64,000 nt of DNA from Cristatella mucedo. Its lineage: Eukaryota > Bryozoa > Phylactolaemata > Cristatellidae. Below, one piece after another: positions 21,899 through 33,092 of this stretch. Position 1 is the stretch's first letter. Each line of letters starts with the position of its first letter. The stretch covers positions 107,001 to 171,000 of the forward strand of contig WPIO01000164.1 of NCBI GenBank assembly GCA_009760855.2. Direction: 5' to 3'. The notes beneath the pieces are model-generated. The model was not told the origin of the DNA and did not search any database. It saw only the letters and a list, made by a program, of their open reading frames with translations. Position numbers and translations under genes: made by a program.

Positions 21899-21990
21899 GA
21901 TACCGGTTAGCGTCAGGGGTAACAGCGGGTAGAACCCACATTTGCGTAACAGGCGAATGAGCGAAGTAACCCCTTGACTGAGCCGGCACC
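21899..21990 (-). repeat. Structured ~95-nt repeat, copy 1 (tRNA-like or foldback)
   Basis: The ends are complementary. TACCGGTTAGCGTCAGGGGT at the left pairs imperfectly with ACCCCTTGACTGAGCCGGCA at the right, and a smaller GGGTAGAACCC hairpin lies inside. A second copy is at 43851. Both have an A-rich stretch immediately to the left on the plus strand, which would be a 3' A-rich tail of a minus-strand SINE. The minus strand has an A-box-like GGCTCAGTCAAGGGG and a shortened B-box-like GGGTTCTACCC. It could be a third tRNA-derived SINE or a foldback element. Confidence 0.5.
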
Positions 21991-22010
21991 CAACTGTAAA
22001 GTGAATCAAT

Positions 22011-23534
22011 GTCTCACTTATTCTAACTGCGGTACCGCGAAGCATTATTTGAGTGAACAAGATTGTGGTATTACTTTAACCTGACCATTAGATAATGCCT
22101 GGTTCAAAAAATAGATGAGTCGCTCTTTTGAAGCAACGGTTTGCCGGTAGGAGAGACCTAGCGCTGAGCGTGAGCTGCTGTGAGCCTGTTAGAGAATCGG
22201 TTGGAAGTTACCCGTCGTAACAACCGCAATATACAGGCTGTCGTTTGGGCCTTTTCTACTACGGTGTTGCTGCTAGCGGTGCTCGCGGTACATCGAGCGC
22301 TGTGTCGTCATTGTAGGCATGTTGCGAGCTCCGGATTTAAGCACATTGCACGCGTTTGTGGCGCTTCCCGAACTAGTGCGGGTCGCTCGGCCACAATGCC
22401 GCCTAGCGTTCTCTCAACAAACCGAGTCTTCTTCGGTCCCAGAGGGAGCTGGAGCTCACCGCTGGTACACCGCATGTTTCTTGATGGTCAGCCCAACTTT
22501 GAGATGGGCAGGCGAAACGGAGCTCAACCAGAAATATCACTGTCGGCTACCTGAAGTGAGGCCTACTTCCGAGTGCGTAATGTGTAAAGATTAGCCGATT
22601 CAGTAGCCCAATTGATGTGGCGGCAGAAGAACCGCAGCGGCGGCCATGACTTGCTGAGAGCAGTTAAGAAAGGTAGTCTTCGGGGGAGGTATAACTTGAT
22701 CGGATGTGCGCGTGTCCAGAGTGGAGTACAGGAGCAAGTGTGGTGCAGGAGTGAAGACGATAGCAAGACAGCGAGCTGTGATAGAAGTAAGCTGGTAGCC
22801 AAAATGGTTTCCGATGTACAGTTACGTCGCCGTCTGTTGAGCCAGCTTCGGCGTAGATGCCAGATCCAAGTGTCGCCTAGGCTGGCGACTCGCGAGACAG
22901 TGAACTAAGGTAACTCATTTGCGATGTTGACATTCCGAATAAGTCATTGCCGAAAATCACGGTTTCTGTGCCATGTGGTTCGCTGCCATACGCGATTACA
23001 ATCGCAGCAGAGTACTCTTAAGCAGCTTTTTACAGCGACATAGTTAAGTTCCCGCACTTTCAGACTAACTGAACTTGTCTGCTTCATGAGCAGGTCGAGG
23101 TACTATGCTAGGTCTGTGTAAAAGACTAAGTAAGCAGGCGAAAATGCCGGCAAAGCAGGATGTGCTACGCTTCGCCTTTTGTGATTCACCTTCTCGACTA
23201 CTCACCTGACGCGGCTATGCTAATCACTTTTCTGGCTGTGTGAGATAAAGTCTGTTATCTACTGAAACTTTGGGCATGCTACACAGTAAGGAACTGGCGA
23301 TGTCATGACCTAAGGCTGGACGTCATAAGTAGCCCAACTCATCTAATAGTCGAGCAGTTGTTGTTAGGGCTTCGAAGGAGACTTGCTGTTTGCTATGGCT
23401 TTTGCTGGACACATGTAAACGCATGCGTCCGTCGAATGTACCTAGCTACTTCAAGGACTCGGACAAGTTGTATTCAGATATGGGTGCTTGCTATTGCTGC
23501 CTCGTTCTACAACCGTTGGAATACCTGCAAGATG
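22011..23534. other. Unassigned, with a SINE-2 scrap
   Basis: A moderately GC-rich stretch (22140-22910) has open frames of 98-124 codons without recognised motifs. A short minus-strand SINE-2 remnant (GATTCAGTAGCCCA, then GGCGGCAGAAGAACCGCAG) lies at 22590-22645. Nothing else is assignable. Confidence 0.4.
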
Positions 23535-23661
23535 AAGTCCGTCGTGAGATGAAGTCTGTTGGCTTCCGAATGCGTACCGTAAGTCGCTTAGGCTACGAGT
23601 GCGCTCTTAGTCTTAGTGGCTCTGTGGAGTTACCGACAAAGTTATATTACATTACATTACC
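23535..23661 (+). mobile_element. L2-B 3' terminus with (CATTA)n tail
   Basis: Reads TGAAGTCTGTTGGCTTCCGA, ATGCGTACCG, GGCTACGAGTGCGCTC and ends ATTACATTACATTAC. Same layout as the nested copy at 17786. Confidence 0.8.
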
Positions 23662-23797
23662 CTGAGTGTATTGGTGTTGCACCTATGACTAGCATAGCTA
23701 TCCTTCTAGGCACCTGCTTGACAAGTATTTGTCACACAAGGACAAAGACAAGGTCTAGTATCTTTACCAGCGCTGTATTTTCTGTCTAAAGACATTA

Positions 23798-24065
23798 TTA
23801 CTAATAATAATACATTTGCATACGCCCTCAGAGAACTTGATCTCTTTCTAGGTACTTTACATATGATATACAGGAAGCATGATCAAATGATTAGTGGTAA
23901 CATGCACACTTTCAACGAGCATAACATGTTTAGAGGTGACATGCACAGAGTCAACATAGAAATACGGTTAGTGGCAGCATGCAGTGTCAGCACCCAGCAG
24001 CACACAAAGGACGAATCATTGAACCCACAGATTGTGTGATAAACAGTTGCGTTTTCAGAGAGGAA
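23798..24065 (-). mobile_element. L2-A 3'UTR fragment
   Basis: The (AAT)n start, the segment CTCTTTCTAGGTACTTTACA, the AACATGTTTAGAGGTGACAT segment and GGCAGCATGCAGTGTCAGCA follow the reverse of the L2-A 3'UTR order. Confidence 0.8.
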
Positions 24066-24303
24066 GCTGCTACAGCACATTTGTAACACTGAGTCATATG
24101 CATATGGACACCGTGCTGAGGCTCAGAAGGCACCTAAAAAACTGTCACATATGAAACTCACCTAGTCTTTGTGATGTGTCGCATTATAATAGATGCATGC
24201 ATTCATAAGGCATGCTTGCTTACATAAGGCATACCTATGCATGTATACAAATATATAGTTTGAGTGTACGCATAAATTTGCAGGTACATAGGTATGTTCT
24301 AGA

Positions 24304-24322
24304 TTGTGTATATATACAATTG

Positions 24323-24354
<32 letters not shown>

Positions 24355-24420
24355 ATACTTGTGTGTGTATGTGTGTGTGTATACTCACACATTGCATGCA
24401 CACACTCACATACATACCTA
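24304..24420. repeat. (TA)n and (TG/CA) microsatellite cluster
   Basis: TA runs at 24322-24357, then TGTGTGTA-type and CACACTCACATAC-type runs. The frames through it are artefacts. Confidence 0.9.
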
Positions 24421-24434
24421 CTTGTGCACACACG

Positions 24435-24645
24435 CGAATGGTACTTTTTTGACAATTCGTATGTGCTGCTGATGCAGTGGCCCAGCCAGCCACCTGATCT
24501 AAACTCCATAGAACCACTATGACAAGCAGCCGAGACAGGGTGTTCGGCCTACAGTAGAAGCTGACCTTTCTAGTAAAGTCAAACTGTGGAAAGTCCTGCA
24601 GGAGAAGAGACAACGTGGAAGTTTGAGGCATCATGCCTGGCCTGA
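24435..24645 (+). pseudogene. Tc1/mariner transposase relic, C-terminal catalytic region
   Basis: The plus frame reads VLLMQWPSQPPDLNSIEPL followed by a stop and QAAETG. This matches the Tc1 signature W-P-x-Q-S-P-D-L-N-P-I-E-x-L-W around the last catalytic acidic residue. The tryptophan codon has become TGA. Downstream frames hold LSSKVKLWKVLQEK-like text. Only a short part of the transposase remains and no inverted repeats were found. Confidence 0.7.
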
Positions 24646-24682
24646 TAAGTGGTCGGAAAGAATGGTGCTAGGAATATGATAT

Positions 24683-25093
24683 GCTGACTGCATACATGTC
24701 TCCTTTGCTAAAAGAGCTAGGATGGCTGCCGGTCCACTTAAAGACCGTTGGTGACAGAAGCTTTAGCTCTGCAGGTCCTAGGCTGCGGAACTCGATTCCA
24801 CAATTCTTACGCAACGACAACTACTCCCCTGCTGCCGACTATGGCTTATCATTTACAGCTGTTCTGAGCTGCTACTTCCATGCTACTCACTACCTTAACT
24901 AATCTCTTGACTCTGCTATGTTTCCTACTATCTCTTTGTTGCGTGAGACGAAGTGTTGGCTACCGAATGCGTACCGAAAGCTGCTTAGGCAATGAGTGCA
25001 CTATGCAAAACTATCCGGCATAACAGCCACATAGTCTTTGAGGCTTTTTCTGTGTTTACATATGGAGATACATTGCATTACACTACATTATAT
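24683..25093 (+). mobile_element. L2-B LINE 3' end
   Basis: Frame reads MSPLLKELGWLPVHLKTVGD, then RSFSSAGPRLRNSIPQFLRN and DNYSPAADYGLSF. The CTACCGAATGCGTACCGAAA landmark and a CATTGCATTACACTACATTA tail follow. It lacks the internal part between HLK and TVGD that is present at 48062-48316, so it is internally deleted. Confidence 0.8.
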
Positions 25094-25340
25094 ACCAACC
25101 GAATACATGTTGGTTTTTGGGCTGTGACTATTCCACATACTGAGCACAACTTTAGTATGCCTGGTATCGTTGAAAATCTTCTTACCTGACCAGGGTTTCA
25201 GCCATACCATCTTCGACCGTAGTGCCACGATTGTTTGCAACTGGCTACACACACAGTCACACATACAAACACAATTGAACACACATAACATTCACACACA
25301 ATACACAGCACAATACAACTCACACACACACCCTGCATAC

Positions 25341-25836
25341 ACATGCACACCACACACATGCACACCACACACATGCACACCACACACATGCACACCACAC
25401 ACATGCACACCACACACATGCACACCACACACATGCACACCACACACATGCACACCACACACATGCACACCACACACATGCACACCACACACATGCACAC
25501 CACACACATGCACACCACACACATGCACACACCACACATGCACACCACACACATGCACACCACACACATGCACACCACACACATGCACACACACACATGC
25601 CCACCACACACATGCACACCACACACATGCACACCACACACATGCACACCACACACATGCACACACACACATGCACACCACACACATGCACACCACACAC
25701 ATGCACACCACACACATGCACACCACACACATGCACACCACACACATGCACACCACACACATGCACACCACACACATGCACACCACACACATGCACACCA
25801 CACACATGCACACCACACACATGCACACCACACACA
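25341..25836. repeat. 15-bp minisatellite (CATGCACACCACACA)n
   Basis: About 33 tandem units, mostly perfect, with a few 13-14 bp length variants near 25525-25530, 25590 and 25665. Because 15 is divisible by 3 and the unit lacks stops, several frames stay open for about 200-250 codons on both strands (Met-His-Thr-Thr-His and Cys-Val-Val-Cys-Met type repeats). I do not treat these as genes. Confidence 0.97.
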
Positions 25837-25857
25837 TATATTTGGAGTAAAGCATAG

Positions 25858-26735
25858 GTCTCCAACATGTCAAATTCTCTCAACTCCCTTGCTGCATGCA
25901 TTGTTGACTTTTGCATATGGGTTGCAGCAAACTTTCTCAAATTAAAAGACGATAAAAGAACCTTACTCTTTGCATGCAAACCAAGCATGACTCTGAAATT
26001 GGAAAGCTTAACACTGAAAAATAGGCTCTGCCAGCATATACTCTGAAGCATCTGCAGGAAGTCAAGGCGCTCTGTTCCAAAGCGACATATCACCAGACGA
26101 CCACATTAGCTCCATGGTTAAGTCTACCTACTTTCAGCTATGTAATATTGCAAATATTCGGGCCTGCTTAGACAGGGATACCACATCGTAATAAGTCCAT
26201 GAATTTGTGACAGCCCATCCCGACTTCTGCAACTCACTGTTCACTGGTCTGCCGGACTGTGAAATCAGACCCTTACGGTTGGTGCAAATCTGCAGCTAGG
26301 CTTGTCTGTCGTGAGCATCAAAGTTTTGCATTTATGGCCGTTTTATGGCCTTGTTATTCCCTTTACGGGCTATGCATGGCTCAGAGAGAGTTTGTCGCTG
26401 CTGCCAGTTTATAGGCTATGAGTTGTCATGTATGTAATGTTTAGAGAATATCCAACTACATTCCCTTCAGATGTCACGGCATCCCCAGACTTAAAATCCC
26501 TGAGTACCCTGACAACATTTAAAAAGTAAGCTTATCGCCCATAGTTCTCACAGCTTATGGGAATACTGCTGATGTGTCCTTTATTTGCTAATGCGTGGTA
26601 ACACTGCAAATGTCACCACTGACCATTTTACATGCTGACACCACTGACCATTTTACATGGTGACAATGTGCACATTACCTCTAACCATAAAGTTCACAAA
26701 AGGGCTATACTAATGAGTTTTTATTATTATTAATC
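25858..26735 (+). mobile_element. L2-A LINE relic with internal losses
   Basis: Begins in the RT thumb region (NSLNSLAACIVDFCIWVAAN, FLKLKDDKRTLL). It then carries KPSMTLKLESLTLK, the FQSDISPDDHISSMVKSTYF equivalent and the SDFCNSLFTGLPDC equivalent. It loses the central C-terminal part and resumes at TTTAAAAAGTAAGCTTATCG and the 3'UTR, ending in ATTATTATTA near 26721-26733. Confidence 0.75.
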
Positions 26736-26807
26736 TGAATGACCATTTGCAAGAAAGGATTCTTAAGAAAAAATATCAGATTCAGCACAAAATCATAGTT
26801 CAAAATC

Positions 26808-26872
26808 AAAATAATAATAATAATAATAATAACAATAATCATAATAATCATAATAATCATAATAATCAAAAT
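26808..26872. repeat. (AAT)n with AATCAT interruptions
   Basis: AAT units change to AATAATCAT units. Probably the degenerate tail of the minus-strand L2-A to its right. Confidence 0.9.
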
Positions 26873-26924
26873 CATATCACGTGTTTTCAGATCACACTAA
26901 TAAAAACACGAATGCATTATTGTT

Positions 26925-27480
26925 GGGGTGCCAGGAATCTTAATTTCAATCTAGACACTTTACATATTCTGTAAAGGAATCAAGACTTTATGATAGCATG
27001 CACGGTGCCAACATGCATGATATGGGTAGTAATAGCATCCAAAGTGTCAGCATGCATAAGCATGCAAAGGACAAATCACAAGGCTCCGATAAAAGTAGGC
27101 TGGAGCTAGAAAATGAAAGGACCCAACAGTTAGTGACAAAACCTTGAAGTCTTTACGCTACTCTATTGGGAGCCAGTGCAGGTCAGGGGAAAGTGGTGTA
27201 ATGTGGCCATTGTGATGTTCACGACAGTCAAGCCGGGCTGCAGAGTTTTGCACCGGCTGTTAGTGCCGGATGACACAAGCTGGTAGACCAGCAAGCAGAG
27301 AATTCGACTTGGTGGAGGGCTGGGAGGGATCGAAGCAAACGGCTCTTTTGATGACCGAAAGCCATTACATATACACTCTGACATCTCTAAAGACTCGGTG
27401 TTTGGGGAACACTCGGAGCGCCCCAGGTTGCTTACAGAATGCTTGTCGGCGGCAACCATGCCTCAGCGCATGAGAGGCAA
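26925..27480 (-). mobile_element. L2-A LINE, 3'UTR and RT pieces with deletion
   Basis: The 3'UTR (26925-27085) is followed on the minus strand by HHFPLTCTGSQ and LVYQLVSSGTNSRCKTLQPG, equivalent to the C-terminal region. From about 27305 it jumps to the interior segment equivalent to CTCGAAGGCTGGGAGGGATC. Confidence 0.7.
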
Positions 27481-27559
27481 GATGTAGTGTCACTCAGCGG
27501 ACTTGTGAGCACACACTGGGGGTTACCTGGCCCAGCAGTGCCGTACTGAAGAATACTAA

Positions 27560-28712
27560 TACATTTGATAAAGCACCCTCAGAGAATTCACTCTCTTTCT
27601 AGCAACTTTGCATTTGCTGCAAAAGAAGCACGGTCGAATGGTTAGTGGTAGCACACTCAATAACAAAACGAATATCAAGGTTAGGGGTGACATACACAGA
27701 GGGTCACCATGCAAGCATGGTTGGTGGCAGCGTGCATAGCATCAGCATGCATAAGCACATACAGGTCAAATCACAGAGACCCACTAAATGCTGTGATAGA
27801 CAGTTGCGTTTTTAGTTTCTTTTTAAATGTGGTCAAGTCAGGGGATGTCGTGATGCAAGTCGGGAGTTGAGTTCCAGGCTTTTGGAGCACGCAAACTACA
27901 GGCACGGTCTCCAAAGGACAAGATTTGTACGAGGTATAGGTAAACAATTAGATTCTAAAAAGCTAGTGATACAATGCTTACTTCGTCTTATGGGGGAGAA
28001 AGATCGACAGGTAGACTGGAGCCAAATAATGAAGTGAGTGACAAAACCTTGAAGTAGATGCATCGCTTGACTGTAAGCCAGTATGGGTAAGAGAAAAGTA
28101 GTATGATGTGGCAACTGTGCCGCTCACGACAGACAAGCCTAGCTGCAGGGTTTTGCACCAGCTGTAAGCGCCTGATTGCACATGCCGGTAGACCAGCAAG
28201 CAGTGAGTTACTGAAGTCAAGACGGGATGTCACAGCATGGACCAACTTAGATGTAGTATCCCAGTCTAAACAAGCCCAAATTTTAGCAATGTTATGAAGC
28301 TGAAAGTAGGCAGAATTGACTGTGGAGCTGATGTGGTAGTTAATGAAAGGTCACTTTGGAACATGGCACCTAGACTTTGTGCAGATTCAACAGGAGATTG
28401 CTTGCAGAGCCGATTTTGAGTTCTAGCTTTTCCAATTTCCGAATCACATTTGGTTTGCTCATAAGCAGTAAGTTGGTTTTATCGTTATCAATTTAAGAAA
28501 GTTTACTGCCATCCATGTGCTGATGTCGTCAATACATACAGCAAGGGAGTTAAGAGACACAATGAAGTCAATGCCCTGTTTGTCTAGATTCCACTGCAGG
28601 TCGGCGAAAAGGGGTGTGATGTAGCAACTGTGGCGGTCACGACAGACAAGCTTAGCTGCAGAGTTTTGCACCAACTGTAAGGGCCTGATTGCACAGGCTG
28701 ATAGACCTGCAG
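27560..28712 (-). mobile_element. L2-A LINE, two fused minus-strand pieces
   Basis: The first piece runs from the 3'UTR (ACATTTGATAAAGCACCCTC onward) through RLDFSNSLLAGLPACAIRRL and up to the STWMAVNFLKL equivalent near 28500. At about 28560 the sequence jumps back to C-terminal text (AAKLVCRDRHSCYITPLFAD), so a second truncated copy is joined in the same orientation. The fused reading explains the 71-codon frame at 28459-28674. Confidence 0.75.
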
Positions 28713-29211
28713 CCGAGATCCAAGGGCACAGGCCATTTCCTGCCCAGCCCGCCGCTGCTAGCCATGGTGCTGAGCTAGGGTAAGACGAACGGCCGTCTGG
28801 TCAAACCTCTTTATAATATAGCATGCGCCAACAACAACAGGGGAACTAAGCAAAACTACTGGGGACCTTAGGTACATAACGTTACGCCAAGGGGCCACAG
28901 GAAACACGAGGCCAACTCTCCCGACGGGGAGGACAATCTCGGGCAGGAGCAATATTGAGTACGACGACAATCTACACAAGTACCAGCCAAGACGACATTT
29001 GTAAGACATTGGCTGTACTAACGGGGAGTAACTAGCACGGTACATCCGAGCTCGCCGAAGGCGCCAGATCACCGAGGGAGGCCACGAACAACTCGCTACA
29101 GGTGAGAATATACAAGCCGTAACAGCAAACATGCTATCCAGCTCCGCTCGGGCCTTGTTACTCGTTGCCTTGCGTGCATGGTCGCATAGTCGGAGCAAGC
29201 CTGCACCCATG
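28713..29211. other. Unidentified 0.5-kb segment between inverted L2-A copies
   Basis: GC-moderate sequence with a 150-codon minus-strand frame (28758-29210) that has no recognised motif. It is bounded by a minus-strand L2-A on the left and a plus-strand L2-A on the right. It could be unique host DNA, a solo LTR or another insert. No terminal repeats were found by eye. Confidence 0.35.
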
Positions 29212-29212
29212 C

Positions 29213-29967
29213 TCGGGCTTGTTTAGATAAGGATACCATGTCTAAGTTGGTCCATGCATTCGTGACATCTCGTCTCGACTTCTACAACTCACTGCTTACT
29301 GGCCTACCAGCATGTGCGATCAGGCGATTGCAGCTTGTACAAAACTCTGCAGCTAGGCTTGTCTGTCGTGAGCGTCGCAGTTGCCACATTACTCCACTTC
29401 TCGCCGACCTGCACTGGCTACCAGTCAAGCAACGGATTGACTTCAAGGTTTTGTAGCTCACTTTTAGGTCCCTTCATTCTATTGCTCCAACCTATCTCTC
29501 TGACATACTCCCCCATCAGGCCAAGCATCGTACCACCAGCTTTTCGGAATCCAACAGTCTAGAAATACCTCGTACAAACCTTAAATCCTTTTGACACAGT
29601 GCATTTAGTTCGTATGCTCCCAAAGCCTGGAACTCCCTCCCGACCTGCGTCAGAACTACCCCTGACCTGACCACATTTAAAAGGAACTTAAAAACAGACC
29701 TATTTAGGACAGCATTTAGTGGGTCCCTGTGATTCGTCCTTCACGTGCTTATGCGTTCTGACACTGCATGCTGCCACTAACCACATTTGCATGCTGACCC
29801 TGTGCATGTCACCCCTAACCATATTATTCATTTTGTTTGTTTTTCAAGCATGATTTTACTAACCATTCAATTGCATTTCCCTTTGCAGCAAATGTAAAGC
29901 GCCTAGAAAGAGATTAAGTTCTCTGAAGGCGCTTTTTTCAAGTACATTATTATTATTATTATTATCA
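29213..29967 (+). mobile_element. L2-A LINE, well-preserved 3' end
   Basis: Frame 29238-29456 reads MSKLVHAFVTSRLDFYNSLL, TGLPACAIRRLQLVQNSAAR, LVCRERRSCHITPLLADLHW, LPVKQRIDFKVL and then a stop. The remainder of the C-terminus follows with one stop and frame changes. The 3'UTR, AAAGCGCCTAGAAAGAGATT and a tail of ATT repeats at 29943-29966 complete it. Confidence 0.9.
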
Positions 29968-30157
29968 TGCTGATGCATAACTCGGCGTGAGCGTCCGACA
30001 CGGTCACTCAAGTCTGCCAACTTCCGTTACCCAAGAGCTCCGGCCAGCTCTCTGTTCAGCCATGCCCATAGGTCAAACTCGATCTAGCCAGAGACCCTTA
30101 TCCAGTTACAGCCGTTCCGTCCTAGCCTACCGAACCTAGCCTGGGTACAGACCACCG

Positions 30158-30262
30158 AGCAGCGAGTGACAGATGCCGATACGGGTTTCTCAAATGCATT
30201 GACCATTGTGGATGCAGTATACTTGTCCAAGCAGGCCCACATTTTAGCAATGCTATGTAGCA
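30158..30262 (-). mobile_element. L2-A short RT fragment
   Basis: Equivalent to 42810-42905: the CAAGCAGGCCCACATTTTAG and CAATGCTATGTA segment, minus orientation. The preceding 29968-30157 is unassigned. Confidence 0.7.
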
Positions 30263-30274
30263 CCCCGGAGCCGC

Positions 30275-32478
30275 CGTGGTGCTAGGTGGCACCCCGGAGT
30301 GCAGCGGCCGGAGGCCGCTCGTTTGGCGGGAACTGCAAACGTCACTGGGAATCTCTCTGACTTAGTGGTCATCAGGCCTGTTATAACTCCAACGGCCCAA
30401 CTTAACGCTTGCCTTTGGAATCCTCGCACAATGTGCAATAAACCTCTGGTAATAAGCGACCTTATTTCTGAAAATGGTCTCGACCTGCTCGCCGACAATT
30501 AAAGACGCTACCCCTGGTTTCTCCTTCTTTCACACCCATAGATCAATCAGAACTGGAGGTGGAGTTGCTATTATCATGCCCTCGAAATGCAACTTCAAGC
30601 TATTTGCAGTACCCTCGAAGCAGTCTTTCGAATCAATTGTCTTGATTTCACCCGAAAAGCTACCGATGGTGGCAGCAGTCTATCGAACACCAGGTACTAC
30701 ACCCTCATTTATCTCAGATTTTTCCGATCTTATTTTGGTTCTGAGTGCAAGAAATCGATCCTTCCTCGTTATGGATGATTTCAGCAATCACTTTGATAAC
30801 TCATCTGACGCTTTCAGCGCTGAATTTCTTGCACTGACTGACTCATTGTCTCTTGTGGCGCATGTGCATGGCCTTACTCACGTCAAGGTTCTCACACTTG
30901 ACCAAATTTTCTCATACAACTGCACTTTATCATCACCAGTTATTCCAAAATCCTGCTTATCTGGCCTCATGCAGATCTCATTCAGTCTACAATGTGTGCC
31001 ATCCTCCCCCTCCTCTAAAATAACCTGTGAATCACGAAACCTCAACCCTTGACTTTGATTCTGTACGTGTGAGAATATCTGCCCCACCTTTGCTGCTCAG
31101 TCCCCCTTCTGATTTGTCATTATTGGTAGATAGCTACAACACTACGCTGGATGACATGCTCGACGAGTTTGCATCTTGACTATGCACACTGTCCGCCCTC
31201 GCCCAGATGGCCTATGGTTTACCACAGACATTAAACTAGCTAGGTCTACTAAGCGCAAGCTTGAAAAAGCATACACAAGATCAGGACTGACTGTCCATCG
31301 GCAGGCAATAAAAAGACTATTGTAGGTCGTGCCAATTGATCCAAGCAAAGGCCAAGTCTAGCTTCTATGAAAACATTGTTGAATAACAGATGAACAATCC
31401 AAAAATGCTGATGTCGACGATCAACCATCTCCTCAACCACTCCCAGGCTAGCTCCTTACCTGATGATCTAGCTGATCACTTCTCTAGCTTCTTTGTCGAG
31501 AAGATAGACAATATCAGAGGGTCCTTCCCTGCGATGGCAGCATCTTCCCTTGAATGCTGTCCCTCGATTCCTTGCATCACCTCAATGTCTACATTCAAAC
31601 AGGTCAATAGTGAACTCGTTCTGAAGTTCATATCCCAGACAAAGAAGACAAAAAGTACTATGGATCTTATTCCCACTGTCCTGCTCCTACATTGCATTGA
31701 TCTGCTGCTGCCATGCCTAACCAGCATCATTAATATGTCATTAGACTCAGGTCATGTCCCAGCATCTTTCAAGCAAGCTGCACTAAGGCCAATACTAAAG
31801 AAAGTGACACTAGACCTAGAGAGCTTCAGCAACTACCGTCCAGTCTTCCTTCTACCATGCCTATCAAAGATACTGGAACTAGTCGTGGCAGACCAGATGA
31901 ACTCATATATTGAAGCTTCAAACCTTGCTAGTAAGTTCCAGTCTACCCTTAGAGCTAATCACTCCACAGAGTCAGCATTGCTTCGGGTGCACAACGACCT
32001 ACTTAGGAATGCAGACATGGGTAGAGTATCTCTGCTTATTTTGCTAGATCTTTTGGCAGCTTTGGATACTATCGATCACCATGTCCTTGTTGAACGCCTC
32101 TCATCTCACATAGGCATCACTGGCGATCACTGGTCTGCAATGATCCAGGTCCTATCTTAGTGGAGGATTATAGAGTATTGATGTGAATAGAAAATATTAT
32201 TGGAAGAAGCTCTGTAATATCGGGCATCTAAAAAATTCATGCTTGGTCTAGTTCACGTTATTTGTGCTGACACCGTTGCAAGCTGCCACTAACCACACTT
32301 GCATGGTGATCCTGTGTTAGTCACCCGTAACCATGTTATTCATGTTGTTTATCAAGCATGATACCACTCACAATTCGATCATGTTTCCTTTGCAGCAAAT
32401 GTAAAGTGCCTAGAAAGAGATTGAGTTATCTGAGGGTGCTTTATCAAGTGTATTATTATTATTATTATTATTATTATT
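30275..32478 (+). mobile_element. L2-A LINE with endonuclease and RT, internally deleted
   Basis: The only copy reaching toward the 5' end. The N-terminal part reads TAQLNACLWNPRTMCNKPLV, ISDLISENGLDLL, the start of an AP-endonuclease. At 30474-31052, FSFFHTHRSIRTGGGVAIIM, VAAVYRTPGTT and SFLVMDDFSNHFDNSSDAF (equivalent of the GDFNIH-type motif, with G changed to D) continue it. A linker follows, then the RT in 31390-32160: ALRPILKKVTLDLESFSNYR, KFQSTLRANHSTESALLRVH and LLILLDLLAALDTIDHHVLV (motif A, with FDT changed to LDT). At about 32160 the sequence skips most of the RT and the whole C-terminus and rejoins the 3'UTR at about 32240, ending in (ATT)n at 32452-32478. Nonfunctional. Confidence 0.88.
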
Positions 32479-32485
32479 AGTACGT

Positions 32486-33078
32486 GAAATTCGGTGAGCT
32501 TGACTGTGGAGCTGATTATGTTGGTTAGTGAAAATTCACTTTGTAAAAGAACACCTAGATTTTGTGCAGGTGCTATGGTTGATATGCTCGTAGAGCAGAC
32601 TTCAAGTATTAAGCTTTTTATTTTCTGTGTCGCAGTTGGTTTGGCCTTTATTAGTAACTTAGTTTCAAGTAATTCAGTTTGAAAACGTTTACTGTCATCC
32701 ACGAGGGGATTTTAGGAATAGATGCAAGAAGGGAGCTGAGAGATTTTGGCATGCCAGAGCACTGGGAACGACGATTAAAGCAAAGGTACGACTTCGTTTC
32801 ATCTGGATAGTGAAAGCCTTTACTGAGCATGGCGGTTACATTGGCAAGGGGGGAGAGTAGAAATTGTGAAAAGAAGCAGACAGAGCAGCGAGCCCTGAGG
32901 TAGCGCATGCTTATGTGGTTACTTGGATGATCGGTGTTCAATTACAGCAGTATGGAGTCTCCAACTTAGGGACTAAATTATTGTAGTACAGTGGCAGTGA
33001 TGCCTGGAGATGAGATGAGTTCGAGAAGAACTTGGTGATCAATAGTGCGATACTGCCGAAAGATCAAGAAAAACAGGA
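32486..33078 (-). mobile_element. L2-A RT fragment, inverted next to the 30275 copy
   Basis: The minus strand covers RT from just after motif A (the TIDHQVLLE equivalent near 33040) down to SSTVKLTEFH at 32490. It lacks both the C-terminus and the tail. The covered segment largely corresponds to what is missing from the plus-strand copy to its left. Confidence 0.75.
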
Positions 33079-33092
33079 AGATTGTCATATTA

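Noticed and set aside
25341-25836. CRISPR array
   Set aside because: The repeats are contiguous 15-bp units with no spacers, in a eukaryotic genome.
25170-26093. Long Met-His-Thr, Cys-Val and Pro-His-Thr reading frames of 190-257 codons
   Set aside because: They are translations of the 15-bp minisatellite in different frames and have no unique protein sequence of note.
28758-29210. 150-codon minus-strand ORF as a gene
   Set aside because: No motif, no clear start context and no splice signals. It is kept only as an unidentified segment.
28713-29211. LTR retrotransposon end with a TGGCGCC primer-binding site
   Set aside because: A TGGCGCC word occurs on the minus strand, but there is no LTR end next to it and no paired LTR.
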